Below are positions 1 to 4,904 of a stretch of 5,694 nucleotides of DNA, in pieces. The stretch is from Candidatus Schekmanbacteria bacterium GWA2_38_11. Its GTDB lineage: Bacteria; Schekmanbacteria; GWA2-38-11. The notes below the pieces were generated by a model, which worked only from the letters and a program-made list of their open reading frames with translations, had not been told where the DNA came from and made no database searches. How positions within the stretch are numbered: position 1 is the first letter of the stretch; every line of letters starts with the position of its first letter. A program made the translations under genes and the position numbers. The stretch covers positions 1 through 5,694 of the forward strand of contig MGDB01000013.1 in NCBI GenBank assembly GCA_001790645.1, in the 5' to 3' direction.

Positions 1-62
1 CAAAAAGTTACCGAATTATTGAGCTAGTATAGCCGTCCCTTTTAATTTTGAGGCCGCTAGTT

Positions 63-69
63 GTTTAGC
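63..69 (-). other. Possible R'' box of a second attC site, truncated by the window edge
   Basis: On the minus strand this reads GCTAAAC, one mismatch from the attC R'' consensus RYYYAAC. It contains the TAA stop of the membrane-protein gene, just as the R'' box of the clear attC at 622-684 contains the stop of its own gene. The matching GTTRRRY box should lie 50 or more bases further left. No GTTRRRY-type box is visible on the minus strand between position 1 and here, so the rest of the site would be outside the window. The call rests on position and a weak 7-mer match only. Confidence 0.25.
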
Positions 70-514
70 CACGATTAAAAGGGTTCAGGTTGCTGATTTC
101 GTTAACGGTCACTTTAGTTACGCCCACAATGTCTTGGCGGATTTTCAACAACAGACTTCCGAAAAGAGCAACATCTTCATCGCTCCCAGCCTTTCCGCCA
201 TTGTCTGTAAATATCACCCATTTATCATATGCTTTTATGACGTCATCACTGCCGTACAACAAAATCTGGTTTCTCGCCAGTATTCTCTGTCTGTCCGCAA
301 CTTTGCCGTCTACTTCTTCACCATGTTCTATCAGCACGGCAGTTTCGGTGAAATCTCGCAAAAACTCCGAGTAGGCCGCGATTTTTTGTTCAGCAAGTTT
401 CAGCTTGTATTCCTTATTTCTTTGGATCAGATAAGGAATGACAACTCCAAAAACCGCAATCAATGCGACCACGATTTCTTTGAACTGAAGAAGAAAGTTA
501 ATGAGGGCAGCCAT
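65..514 (-). CDS. Small single-pass membrane protein, probable integron cassette gene, function unknown
   Basis: A 149-aa protein that I do not recognise. The start is the ATG at 514-512, preceded by GGAG (526-523) nine bases upstream; an in-frame TTG five codons earlier overlaps that ribosome site and is less likely. Residues 13-30 (EIVVALIAVFGVVIPYLI) form one hydrophobic segment. A basic/charged stretch (QRNKEYKLKLAEQK, 31-44) follows, which suggests the C-terminal part is cytosolic. Residues 35-60 and 75-105 look helical, with a conserved-looking LLYGSDDVIKAYDKW patch (85-99). No catalytic motif is apparent. The gene lies directly downstream of the attC at 622-684 in the same orientation, and its stop falls in an R''-like heptamer, so it is probably the next cassette. 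The layout of one membrane helix plus a helical cytosolic domain is common among accessory and defence-island proteins, but no function can be assigned. Base composition looks less AT-rich than in the genes to the right (by eye). Confidence 0.75.
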   Translation of the reverse strand: MAALINFLLQFKEIVVALIAVFGVVIPYLIQRNKEYKLKLAEQKIAAYSEFLRDFTETAVLIEHGEEVDGKVADRQRILARNQILLYGSDDVIKAYDKWVIFTDNGGKAGSDEDVALFGSLLLKIRQDIVGVTKVTVNEISNLNPFNRG

Positions 515-621
515 TAGGTTAATCTCCAATAATTTCGCTTGTTGGCTACATTATCTATGACATGCACTACTACTTTTGGGTTGCAAACGCCTCATTTTGA
601 CTCAGCTGGCTCCGCCCAGTG
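515..621 (-). other. Leader of the second cassette
   Basis: About 107 bases separate the attC core box from the ATG of the membrane-protein gene. A GATAAT (-10-like, minus strand, 555-550) is present, but I see no -35 at 16-18 bp. I cannot support a promoter of its own, so the gene may depend on read-through from the upstream cassette. Confidence 0.4.
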
Positions 622-684
622 GTCTAACAAAGGGATCAGTCAGAGGCCGCTTTATGGCCGATTGGCTGCATCCACGGGTTATGC
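622..684 (-). other. attC: attC recombination site (integron cassette 59-base element type)
   Basis: Read on the minus strand, the site starts GCATAAC (684-678, R'') and ends GTTAGAC (628-622, R', perfect GTTRRRY). On the plus strand, which would be the folded bottom strand, TAAC 625-628 pairs with GTTA 678-681. AAAG (629-632) faces ACGG (674-677) with all four positions unpaired, which is the unpaired central spacer. GGATCAG (633-639) pairs with CTG-ATCC (666-668 and 670-673), leaving C669 extrahelical on the L'' side. Pairing continues TCA/TGG (one G-T) to a terminal stem GGCC 645-648 with GGCC 656-659 and a 7-nt loop. At 63 nt it is within the known attC size range. The extrahelical base is C rather than the usual G or T on the bottom strand. 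IntI-type tyrosine recombinase would cut between G628 and T627 on the minus-strand reading. Confidence 0.88.
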
Positions 685-1275
685 ACTTCGCTTTTGCTTT
701 GTTCTTGACCATATGTCTCTAAGAAAGCTTCTAACTGAATCTATAGCTCTGAAGGCTTCTTCTCTGTTTGAGGTAAATGTTTCCCCAAGCACCTTATACT
801 TGTCTCTGTAGGGATGTTTGAAACCTTTTCTATGCTTGAAGGAGTTCACTTTGTCCCGCACAATTTTGACATCTTCGTAGCCAGTCATCTCCTCAATTCT
901 GATTCCGTAGTGGTTTTCGATCCGTTCTATAATCTGGGCTATTTTGAGATCAAACACGAAGTTAAGGCGGTCCTTTCGTGATTTTTCTCGCTTTCCAGGC
1001 GGCAGAGCATTAGCAAGACCCTGAAGTTCCCATTCGACAAGGCTGTTCAACTCCCCTAAAGTGGCTCGAATAGCGATCTTCTCCCACATTTCTGGTATGA
1101 AGTACGCATTTGCTTCGTCATCATAATGGGAAAACTCGCCCGCATCTGACATTGCCTTTATTCTTGCATACTCTGAATCAGCCGCATTTGTCACGCTATT
1201 CAGAAAAGAGCGGATAGCACCTAACTCAATGTCGAGAGAAATCAAAGTTCCCATCGTTTATCCATCCCTGCCTAA
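628..1275 (-). mobile_element. Integron gene cassette (648 bp) carrying the HEPN-like gene
   Basis: Boundaries follow the G^TTRRRY cut rule: from just inside the core box GTTAGGC (1276-1270) to the G of GTTAGAC in the attC (628). The unit contains one gene, in the orientation expected relative to its attC, with 21 bases before the start codon and the stop codon inside R''. This compact arrangement is the normal cassette plan. No integrase is present in the window, so current mobility would need one elsewhere in the genome. Confidence 0.75.
679..1254 (-). CDS. HEPN-like helical protein, integron cassette gene
   Basis: A 191-aa protein predicted to be almost entirely helical and soluble, with no signal peptide or membrane segment. 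The start is the ATG at 1254-1252, with AGGGA ten bases upstream as a weak ribosome site. Residues 55-85 hold a hydrophobic helix pattern (WEKIAIRATLGELNSLVEW). Residues 131-141 read IVRDKVNSFKH, followed by RKGFKHP. The N137...K140-H141 pair with R133 resembles the R/N...KH active-site motif of HEPN-fold RNases found in toxin, abortive-infection and CRISPR-accessory proteins. The match is to motif shape from memory, and the Arg is eight residues before His rather than the common five to seven, so nuclease activity is an inference. The TAA lies inside the attC R'' box, so gene and site overlap by four bases. Alternatives are a non-catalytic HEPN scaffold or an unrelated helical family. Confidence 0.8.
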   Translation of the reverse strand: MGTLISLDIELGAIRSFLNSVTNAADSEYARIKAMSDAGEFSHYDDEANAYFIPEMWEKIAIRATLGELNSLVEWELQGLANALPPGKREKSRKDRLNFVFDLKIAQIIERIENHYGIRIEEMTGYEDVKIVRDKVNSFKHRKGFKHPYRDKYKVLGETFTSNREEAFRAIDSVRSFLRDIWSRTKQKRSA

Positions 1276-1276
1276 C
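1270..1276 (-). other. Upstream cassette boundary: GTTAGGC core box
   Basis: On the minus strand this is GTTAGGC, a perfect GTTRRRY heptamer, 15 bases before the start codon of the HEPN-like gene, where an attI or the preceding attC must end. No convincing RYYYAAC partner or paired arms appear within about 150 bases to the right. The site is therefore either an attI-type single site or the remnant of an attC whose other half is lost. A 7-mer this degenerate occurs about once per kilobase by chance; its position is what supports it. Confidence 0.5.
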
Positions 1277-1436
1277 ATGTATTATCCGGTCTAAACAATC
1301 TGACAAATACTGCAATTTCTGCCGTATAAGTCATCCACATATTTGAAGTATTAATTCCATAATTCTAAAAATTTTCTGATGTGTCTCTGATTGCTTTTCT
1401 TTTGATATGTAGAGTTCCGAGTTTGAAGTTCGCAAT

Positions 1437-1496
1437 TTATGTGGTCTTATGTACCCGATAATTCACACTATTTAAAGCAGTTTGAATTTCTGACAC
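1437..1496 (-). CDS. Possible 19-aa peptide or truncated gene start
   Basis: GTG at 1496-1494 is preceded by AGAGGT (1506-1501) with four bases between, and an A9 run lies just upstream. Translation gives MSEIQTALNSVNYRVHKTT and then TAA (1439-1437). A promoter-like TTGACA is about 50 bases further upstream. The combination of promoter, ribosome site and start looks like a real 5' gene end that stops early. It could be a leader peptide reading toward the cassettes, the 5' remnant of a deleted gene, or chance. I do not recognise the peptide. Confidence 0.25.
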   Translation of the reverse strand: MSEIQTALNSVNYRVHKTT

Positions 1497-1524
1497 ATCT
1501 ACCTCTTTTTTTTTGCTGTATTGT

Positions 1525-1553
1525 AAACTAAACAACCTCTTTTCTTTTGTCAA
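1525..1553 (-). promoter_or_regulatory. Candidate promoter reading toward the cassettes
   Basis: Minus strand: a perfect TTGACA at 1553-1548. With 17-bp spacing the -10 is TAGTTT (1530-1525, 3/6). A better -10, TACAAT (1525-1520), lies at 22 bp, which is too far. The -35 is convincing and the -10 is not. If active, it would transcribe the 19-codon ORF and then the cassettes, the position an integron Pc promoter would occupy functionally. Confidence 0.35.
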
Positions 1554-1567
1554 GCGTTTTTCGGATA

Positions 1568-1637
1568 TTAGCTTTCAGCATTCAGCGGTCAGGATTTAGC
1601 TGTCAGCACTCAGCGTTCAGCATTCAGCGTTCAAAGT
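1568..1637. repeat. Heptanucleotide tandem array, ten units
   Basis: Ten consecutive in-phase 7-mers. In order they are TTAGCTT, TCAGCAT, TCAGCGG, TCAGGAT, TTAGCTG, TCAGCAC, TCAGCGT, TCAGCAT, TCAGCGT, TCAAAGT. The consensus is TCAGCRT, with position 1 T invariant and drift at both edges. There is no open frame across it and no spacer structure. It is a degenerate intergenic microsatellite of unknown role, probably from slippage. Confidence 0.85.
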
Positions 1638-1641
1638 TCGA

Positions 1642-1666
1642 GGACAGCCTCAAGGGCTGTTCCTAC
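1642..1666. repeat. REP-like palindrome, copy 1
   Basis: ACAGCC (1644-1649) pairs with GGCTGT (1655-1660) around a 5-nt loop, and flanking GG/CC extend the stem past a bulged T. The minus strand begins GTAGGAACAGCCC, which matches the start of the hairpin at 4812-4839 (GTAGGAACAAC). Both look like members of one dispersed palindromic repeat family. No T-run follows, so it is not an intrinsic terminator. Confidence 0.55.
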
Positions 1667-1774
1667 AAAAATAGAGAACATGGCAGGCAGGAATGACAAC
1701 ATAAGATCATGCTATTTTGATTTTGATACCCTCTGGTTTTACTGCAAGGACAGTTCATTTTTTAATGATTAACA

Positions 1775-1984
1775 TCAAGACTCATATTTAAAGGACAAAC
1801 TTACCCTTGCGCGGTATGCAACTACTTTTCCCTTCTCAACTTTCATATCAAGTTTATTAATCTCAGCGATTCTTATGTGTTTAAGAGTTTTGCTTGCAGT
1901 CTCCACTGCATTTTTTGCAGCTTCTTCCCATGACTTTTCACTTGTTCCTACCAGTTCAATAATCTTATAAATGCTTTCAGGCAT
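1775..1984 (-). CDS. Dodecin family protein, variant without the flavin-stacking Trp
   Basis: A 69-aa protein starting at ATG 1984-1982, with a textbook AAGGAGG (1997-1991) six bases upstream. The frame stays open for 29 more codons upstream, but that stretch runs across the promoter and leader and is not coding. The pattern is typical dodecin: an N-terminal strand (YKIIELVGTS, 6-15), a helix with SWEEAAKNAVETASKTL (18-34), then two antiparallel strands (IRIAEINKLDMKVEKGK and AYRARVSLSF). Dodecins form hollow cytosolic dodecamers that store or buffer flavins such as riboflavin or lumichrome. In the flavin-binding forms a Trp stacks on the isoalloxazine ring and a Gln contacts it. By alignment from memory these are Ile39 and Arg58 here, so flavin binding is doubtful and another ligand, such as a metal, is possible. 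It is monocistronic, with its own promoter at 2077-2106; I see no clear terminator downstream. Confidence 0.93.
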   Translation of the reverse strand: MPESIYKIIELVGTSEKSWEEAAKNAVETASKTLKHIRIAEINKLDMKVEKGKVVAYRARVSLSFKYES

Positions 1985-2017
1985 GATTTGCCTCCTTATA
2001 TGATAGAAATTTAAAAG

Positions 2018-2040
2018 GGACAGATTTATTCCAATCTGCC
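2018..2040 (-). promoter_or_regulatory. Small hairpin in the dodecin leader
   Basis: CAGATT (2021-2026) and AATCTG (2033-2038) pair around a 6-nt loop, and GG/CC extend the stem past a bulged A2020. It lies 20 bases upstream of the ribosome site, inside the predicted 86-nt leader. It may affect mRNA stability; it does not look like a known riboswitch. Confidence 0.3.
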
Positions 2041-2076
2041 TCACAGTTAATACCACCAATAACGGACTCAAAATAG

Positions 2077-2106
2077 ATTATATTACCTGAATCTTTTCCC
2101 AGTCAA
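2077..2106 (-). promoter_or_regulatory. Dodecin sigma70-type promoter
   Basis: Minus strand: -35 TTGACT (2106-2101, 5/6), 18-bp spacer, -10 TATAAT (2082-2077, perfect). The predicted start near 2070 gives a leader of about 86 nt before the dodecin ATG. This is among the best promoter matches in the window. Confidence 0.8.
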
Positions 2107-2177
2107 CAGATAAATGAGAAAAATAGATAACCGCTATGATTGTTTAAGATGTGTGGTGATGGAAGAAAAGAGAAAGG

Positions 2178-2215
2178 AAAAAATCCCCCATGCTTAAATA
2201 GCAGGAGGGATTTTT
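2178..2215 (-). terminator. Rho-independent terminator of the cold-shock gene (bidirectional)
   Basis: The stem is formed by ATCCC (2183-2187) with GGGAT (2207-2211), continuing CC/GG and TGCT/AGCA past single bulges, with loop TAAAT (2195-2199). A6 on the plus strand (2178-2183) gives a U-run for minus-strand transcripts, and T5 at 2211-2215 gives one for plus-strand transcripts. It starts eight bases past the cold-shock gene stop and insulates that gene from dodecin. Confidence 0.85.
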
Positions 2216-2222
2216 CATTCAA

Positions 2223-2423
2223 TTATAGCTTTGCTACATTGATTGCTTTGGGACCTTTTGGGCCTTTTTCAACGTCAAACCTGACCTTGTCGCCCTCTGC
2301 AAGAGTTTTAAATCCATCACCCTGTACAGAAGTATGGTGGACAAAAGCGTCACTTCCGTCTTCACTTGTAATGAATCCAAAACCTTTGCTGTCGCTAAAC
2401 CATTTAACTGTTCCTTGTGCCAT
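2223..2423 (-). CDS. Cold-shock domain protein (CspA family)
   Basis: A 66-aa single-domain protein, the standard length for bacterial Csp. It is a five-stranded OB-fold that binds single-stranded RNA and DNA and melts RNA secondary structure in the cytosol. RNP1 is KGFGFI (13-18) and RNP2 is DAFVHH (25-30). The surface aromatics W8, F15, F17, F27 and H29 are all present, as is the usual [17 protein letters not shown] ending. The start is ATG 2423-2421, with AAAGGAGGT (2439-2431) seven bases upstream, the strongest ribosome site in the window. The gene is followed by its own terminator. Upstream, a promoter at 2544-2572 and a hairpin with a T-run at 2472-2509 may form a regulated leader. I cannot tell which csp paralogue it is or whether it is cold-induced. 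Confidence 0.97.
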   Translation of the reverse strand: MAQGTVKWFSDSKGFGFITSEDGSDAFVHHTSVQGDGFKTLAEGDKVRFDVEKGPKGPKAINVAKL

Positions 2424-2471
2424 TTCTTCAACCTCCTTTACTGTGAATTAAAATCTTAGAAAGCCTTAACA

Positions 2472-2509
2472 AAATAAAAAAGCCACAAAGTCAAAAGTCT
2501 TTGTGGCTT
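2472..2509 (-). terminator. Intrinsic terminator-like hairpin upstream of the cold-shock gene
   Basis: AAGCCACAAAG (2480-2490) and CTTTGTGGCTT (2499-2509) form a perfect 11-bp stem with an 8-nt loop. On the minus strand it is followed by TTTTTATTTTG, a U-rich tract. It can end transcripts coming from the YyaL-family gene, whose stop is 155 bases upstream. Because the promoter at 2544-2572 also lies upstream of it, it would sit within the cold-shock gene leader or end a short RNA. Confidence 0.85.
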
Positions 2510-2543
2510 CATAAACTTCAAAAACTTCTAAAATTCCAATATC

Positions 2544-2572
2544 CTTATAACCTTTCCTTAAAATTTAGTCAA
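2544..2572 (-). promoter_or_regulatory. Promoter upstream of the hairpin and the cold-shock gene
   Basis: Minus strand: -35 TTGACT (2572-2567, 5/6), 17-bp spacer, -10 TATAAG (2549-2544, 5/6). The predicted start is near 2537. It lies after the YyaL-family stop codon (2664), so its product is either a leader of about 114 nt for the cold-shock gene or a short RNA of roughly 65 nt ending at the hairpin. I find no good promoter between the hairpin and the cold-shock gene. Confidence 0.7.
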
Positions 2573-2636
2573 GGAATAAATAAAGAAATTTTCTTAAAAG
2601 GCTTGAGGAAATAACAAGGGACAGCCTGCCGTCCTC

Positions 2637-2660
2637 TTGACCCCTTGAATCCTTGAACCC
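2637..2660. repeat. Three tandem octamers
   Basis: TTGACCCC, TTGAATCC, TTGAACCC in phase, ending four bases before the YyaL-family stop codon. This is a short degenerate tandem repeat like the heptamer array at 1568-1637, with a different unit. A GGAC/GTCC short inverted repeat (2619-2634) adjoins it. Confidence 0.5.
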
Positions 2661-2663
2661 TTC

Positions 2664-4733
2664 TCAGAGCCTTTCCAGAACTTTCTCAAGTTCACCCATA
2701 TCAGTAATTGGTGCGTTGCAGGTGAAATTTTCGCAAATATAGACTGTTGGTTTTCCATTAACCATTTTTTTCCCTTCAAGAAGCGGGAGAAACTTTAAGG
2801 GTTCAGGATCAGGGTTTATGGGGTCAAGAAAGGCAATGGTTTTATTGGGAAGAAATTTTGAAAATATGGATTTCAAGATCTCATCAATTTCTTCGCTTAA
2901 AAACTCCCCAACTACCACTATATCAACTGGTGTTCTGAGATAATTATCAAGTGTTGACAGCATATTTGGAAATGCTGAAGGCACTCTTTCCATAAGCATA
3001 GAGAAAACTTTGAGAGTTTTTTCTCCCTTCTCAAGAAAATCTTTATTGCCTGTCAGTCTATAGAGACGAAAAAGTAAGCTAACTGCAACTGAATTACCGG
3101 AAGGGATTGGATTATCATAAGGATTCTTTGAACGGCTTATAAGGTTAGTTGCATCTTTTGGGGCAAAGAAAAAGCCCCCTTCCTCCTCATCCCAGGAATT
3201 CTCAACCATTTTTTCTGTCAGGTTAATGGCATCTTCCAGATATTTAATCCTGAAAGTGGTTTCATAGAGGTCTATGAGTGTGGAGATAAAAAAGGAATAA
3301 TCCTCAAGAAATCCGCCTATCTTGCTTTTGCCATCTTTATAGATTCTCAAAAGCTTGCCTTCTTCAAACATATTTAACAGGATAAAATTGGCTGCATCTT
3401 CAGCACTATTAAGGAATCTCTCCTCGCGGAATACCTGGTAGGCAAAAGCAAGGCTTGAAATAGCAAGGCTTGTCCAGGCTGTAATTACCTTGGTGTCAAC
3501 TCCCGGCTTCACTCTTTGATTCCTTACATTAAAAAGCTTCTCTTTGGATTCTTTTAAAAGCAGCTTAAATTCCTCTGTATTTAGCTTTTCAATCTTGCAA
3601 ATATCTTCAATAGCAAAAGGCGTATGCAGGATATTCTTATCTCCTTCAAAATTCCCAACCTTGCTTACATTATAATAGCGGCAGATAATCTTTGCTTTTT
3701 CTTTTCCCAGAACTTTTTCTATTTCATCCTTACTCCAGACAAAGAACTTACCTTCCTCCCCTTCGCTGTCAGCATCTGAAGCGCTGTAGAATCCTCCTTC
3801 TGGATCTGTCATCTCTCTAAGGAGATAATCCAGTGTTTCAAAAGCGATTTTTTTAAAGAAATCATTTTTTGTGATTTGATATGCCTGGATATAGACTTTT
3901 GCAAGCATGGCATTGTCATAAAGCATTTTCTCAAAGTGAGGAACAAGCCATTTATTATCTACGGAATAGCGATGAAACCCGCCTCCAAGGTGGTCATAAA
4001 TGCCGCCTTCAGCCATTTTCTTCAGTGTAAAAGTTATCATATTAATAGTATTCTTATCTTTTGTAGTCTTGTAGTATCTAAAAAGAAATTCAATGACAAG
4101 TGGCTGGGGGAATTTTGGGGCTTCAGAAAAACCTCCATTTTCATAATCATATTTTTCTGAAATTTCCTGAAAAGCATTATGCAATAAATCAAAAGTTAAT
4201 TCTTCATCACCTGACTTTAATTTAGTCATGCGGCCAAGCTGTTCTTTTATTTTTTCTGTTGACTCCAAAACCTCCTTCTGTTTTTCCCTGTAAATCTCAG
4301 CTATGGAAAGAAGTATCCGTTTAAAAGAAGGCATCCCTCCTCTTTCCTCAGGAGGAAAATAAGTCCCGGCATAGAAGGGTAAAAGATCAGGTGTAAGGAA
4401 TACTGTCATTGGCCAGCCTCCGCTTCCGGTCATAAGCTGTACAGCATTCATGTAGATTTCATCAAGGTCAGGCCGTTCCTCCCTGTCAACCTTGATGTTT
4501 ATAAAATTTTCATTCATAATCTTTGCAATCTCTTCGTTCTCAAAGGATTCCTTTTCCATCACATGGCACCAGTGGCAGGCAGAGTAACCAATGCTTAAGA
4601 GAATTGGTTTGTTTTCCCTTTTTGCCCTCGTCAGGGCCTCCTCCCCCCATGGGCACCAGTCAACAGGATTATGGGCATGCTGCAAAAGATAGGGACTTGT
4701 TTCATTAATCAGGCGGTTTGAAAATTTTGTCAT
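2664..4733 (-). CDS. yyaL: YyaL/SPATA20-family protein: thioredoxin-like DUF255 domain plus alpha/alpha-barrel domain
   Basis: A complete 689-aa cytosolic protein, the usual family length. The start is ATG 4733-4731, with AAGGA (4744-4740) six bases upstream. Residues 6-165 form the thioredoxin-like DUF255 domain: [21 protein letters not shown], then C53-H-W-C56-H57 in the CxxC position, [11 protein letters not shown] (81-91), [11 protein letters not shown] (105-115) with the cis-Pro at P108, and [10 protein letters not shown] (121-130). Residues 180 to about 600 form an alpha/alpha-toroid related to sugar 2-epimerases and glycosidases, with [17 protein letters not shown] (243-259), [13 protein letters not shown] (262-274), [17 protein letters not shown] (317-333) and PSGNSVA (544-550). 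A C-terminal pair, C667 and C672, is typical of the family. The catalysed reaction is not established. The usual WNGL motif after the DDKV-like stretch reads W420-TSL here. It is divergently oriented from the phosphatase gene and appears monocistronic. Confidence 0.95.
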   Translation of the reverse strand: MTKFSNRLINETSPYLLQHAHNPVDWCPWGEEALTRAKRENKPILLSIGYSACHWCHVMEKESFENEEIAKIMNENFINIKVDREERPDLDEIYMNAVQLMTGSGGWPMTVFLTPDLLPFYAGTYFPPEERGGMPSFKRILLSIAEIYREKQKEVLESTEKIKEQLGRMTKLKSGDEELTFDLLHNAFQEISEKYDYENGGFSEAPKFPQPLVIEFLFRYYKTTKDKNTINMITFTLKKMAEGGIYDHLGGGFHRYSVDNKWLVPHFEKMLYDNAMLAKVYIQAYQITKNDFFKKIAFETLDYLLREMTDPEGGFYSASDADSEGEEGKFFVWSKDEIEKVLGKEKAKIICRYYNVSKVGNFEGDKNILHTPFAIEDICKIEKLNTEEFKLLLKESKEKLFNVRNQRVKPGVDTKVITAWTSLAISSLAFAYQVFREERFLNSAEDAANFILLNMFEEGKLLRIYKDGKSKIGGFLEDYSFFISTLIDLYETTFRIKYLEDAINLTEKMVENSWDEEEGGFFFAPKDATNLISRSKNPYDNPIPSGNSVAVSLLFRLYRLTGNKDFLEKGEKTLKVFSMLMERVPSAFPNMLSTLDNYLRTPVDIVVVGEFLSEEIDEILKSIFSKFLPNKTIAFLDPINPDPEPLKFLPLLEGKKMVNGKPTVYICENFTCNAPITDMGELEKVLERL

Positions 4734-4753
4734 AAAGTATCCTTTTTTTTATT

Positions 4754-4782
4754 TTATTAGAATTTTTTCTGTAATTTATCAA
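4754..4782 (-). promoter_or_regulatory. Weak candidate promoter of the YyaL-family gene
   Basis: Minus strand: TTGATA (4782-4777, 5/6), 17-bp spacer, TAATAA (4759-4754, 3/6). A TAAAAT (5/6) lies slightly further downstream but at 20-bp spacing. The position, 20 to 50 bases before the start codon, is right. The -10 is poor. Confidence 0.3.
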
Positions 4783-4811
4783 GCAAAATGGCTAACTAAG
4801 AGCTGGATTCG

Positions 4812-4839
4812 GGTAGGAACAACTTTAGTTGCCCTTACC
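4812..4839. repeat. REP-like palindrome, copy 2
   Basis: GGTAGG (4812-4817) pairs with CCTTACC (4833-4839; one G-T), then two mismatches, then CAAC (4820-4823) pairs with GTTG (4828-4831) around loop TTTA. It shares the GTAGGAACA start with the minus strand of the palindrome at 1642-1666. No T-run follows. It is likely a dispersed palindromic repeat. Confidence 0.6.
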
Positions 4840-4868
4840 TCTTAATTTTAACAAGATGCATGTAAATT

Positions 4869-4904
4869 GGGGAGGCTACCTGCCGGCAGGCAGGTAGCCT
4901 CCCC
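4869..4904. repeat. Perfect 16-bp inverted repeat
   Basis: GGGGAGGCTACCTGCC (4869-4884) and its exact reverse complement (4889-4904) flank a 4-nt GGCA loop. The element is strikingly GC-rich within AT-rich surroundings and forms a very stable hairpin or cruciform. No gene ends on either side, no T-run follows, and both flanking genes point away from it, so it is not a normal terminator. A dispersed repeat or small non-autonomous element is more likely. Confidence 0.85.

Larger units (their letters stand above)
1277..1567. other. Gene-poor spacer right of the cassettes
   Basis: About 290 AT-rich bases. Besides the candidate promoter and 19-codon ORF listed separately, it holds three loosely repeated heptamers (GAGTTCC, GAGTTTG, AAGTTCG, 1412-1432). 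No integrase coding sequence or integrase remnant is recognisable on either strand. Confidence 0.6.

Noticed and set aside
539..811. Plus-strand 90-codon open frame
   Set aside because: It overlaps the attC and the HEPN-like gene, has no ribosome site and gives a low-complexity translation.
1281..1306. TTGTCA plus GATAAT as a cassette promoter on the minus strand
   Set aside because: Both boxes match 5/6, but the spacing is only 14 bp, too short for a sigma70 promoter.
1568..1637. CRISPR array
   Set aside because: Units are 7 bp, contiguous and without spacers; no cas genes are nearby.
1680..1774. Terminator for dodecin
   Set aside because: Only a 4-bp TGAT/ATCA stem without a following U-run was found.
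1985..2071. N-terminal extension of dodecin by 29 codons
   Set aside because: The dodecin family starts at the downstream Met, which has a perfect AAGGAGG. The extension lies over the leader and begins about at the predicted transcription start.
2140..2451. Plus-strand 103-codon open frame across the cold-shock gene
   Set aside because: It is antisense to a clear cspA-type gene, reads through its terminator, and has no ribosome site of its own.
3876..4160. Plus-strand 94-codon open frame inside the YyaL-family gene
   Set aside because: It is a shadow of a well-supported conserved coding region on the other strand.
4523..4708. Plus-strand 61-codon open frame at the N-terminal end of the YyaL-family gene
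   Set aside because: It is antisense to the CHWCH-containing DUF255 domain, with no ribosome site.
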